Notes under the pieces: generated by a model
What the model saw: only the letters and a program-made list of their open reading frames with translations
Told to the model about the DNA's origin: nothing
The model's database searches: none
NCBI GenBank assembly: GCA_030248135.1
Contig: JASANC010000649.1
Span: 1-19,163, forward strand
From: Theristus sp. LFF4_11
Taxonomy: Eukaryota > Nematoda > Chromadorea > Monhysterida > Xyalidae
Length of the DNA stretch: 19,163 bases
Direction of reading: 5' to 3'
Translations under genes and position numbers: made by a program
In this document: positions 19,086 through 19,163 of the stretch, piece after piece
Numbering within the stretch: the stretch's first letter is position 1
How the letters are laid out: each line of letters begins with the position of its first letter

Positions 19086-19163
19086 TTTGCCCACCCCAAA
19101 AAATGGTTTCCAAATACACCCCCCCCCAAATAATAATCCCCCCCCACAAATAAACCCCCACCC
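19086..19163 (+). repeat. C-tract/A-tract array, second block, runs off the window
   Basis: GTTTCCAAATACACCCCCCC, then AAATAATAATCCCCCCCC and ACAAATAAACCCCC repeat the pattern of 18776-18895. The array continues past the end of the window. The bases 18896-19085 between the two blocks hold nothing I recognise. Confidence 0.6.

Overview
This is eukaryotic, animal DNA. The evidence is two multi-exon genes joined across introns by matching splice phases, metazoan-type proteins (a rhodopsin-family peptide GPCR and an ADAM metalloprotease), several tRNA-derived SINEs, and several families of non-autonomous DNA transposons. Exons are GC-richer than the AT-rich introns. An invertebrate is the most likely source, because the receptor resembles invertebrate GnRH/AKH-type receptors and the ADAM resembles the meltrin type with a long proline-rich tail. 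The phylum cannot be fixed from the sequence alone.

Layout. Positions 1-2055 (+ strand) hold the 3' part of a GPCR gene: four exons (376-627, 786-952, 1215-1504, 1697-2055) cover TM2 to the C-terminus. TM1 and the N-terminus must lie upstream of the window. Positions 2056-3407 are a convergent intergenic spacer. Positions 3408-14812 (- strand) hold an almost complete ADAM gene of 20 exons that splice into one open frame of about 1041 residues. In order these encode prodomain, furin site, catalytic domain with [12 protein letters not shown], disintegrin domain, cysteine-rich domain, EGF-like domain, transmembrane helix and a roughly 356-residue cytoplasmic tail rich in SH3-type proline motifs. 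A further 5' exon is possible at 14983-15096. The signal peptide exon was not found. From about 15,200 to the end no gene is visible. That part is repeat DNA: telomere-like TTAGG-type repeats, long G and C tracts, and two nearly identical 0.73-kb elements with hAT-like ends and perfect 8-bp target-site duplications.

Introns of both genes are full of mobile-element remains, and several sit within a few bases of a splice site. The clearest case is ADAM exon 8558-8736. A roughly 400-bp element lies 6 bases beyond its donor, with a target-site duplication that copies the donor sequence. A TTAA-flanked palindromic element lies 6 bases before its acceptor. SINE tails also abut the donors of exons 12844-13013 and 10784-10955. 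The ADAM introns use an unusual set of donors: C at +4 in about half, and one GC donor. The two genes have no evident functional partnership; they simply converge.
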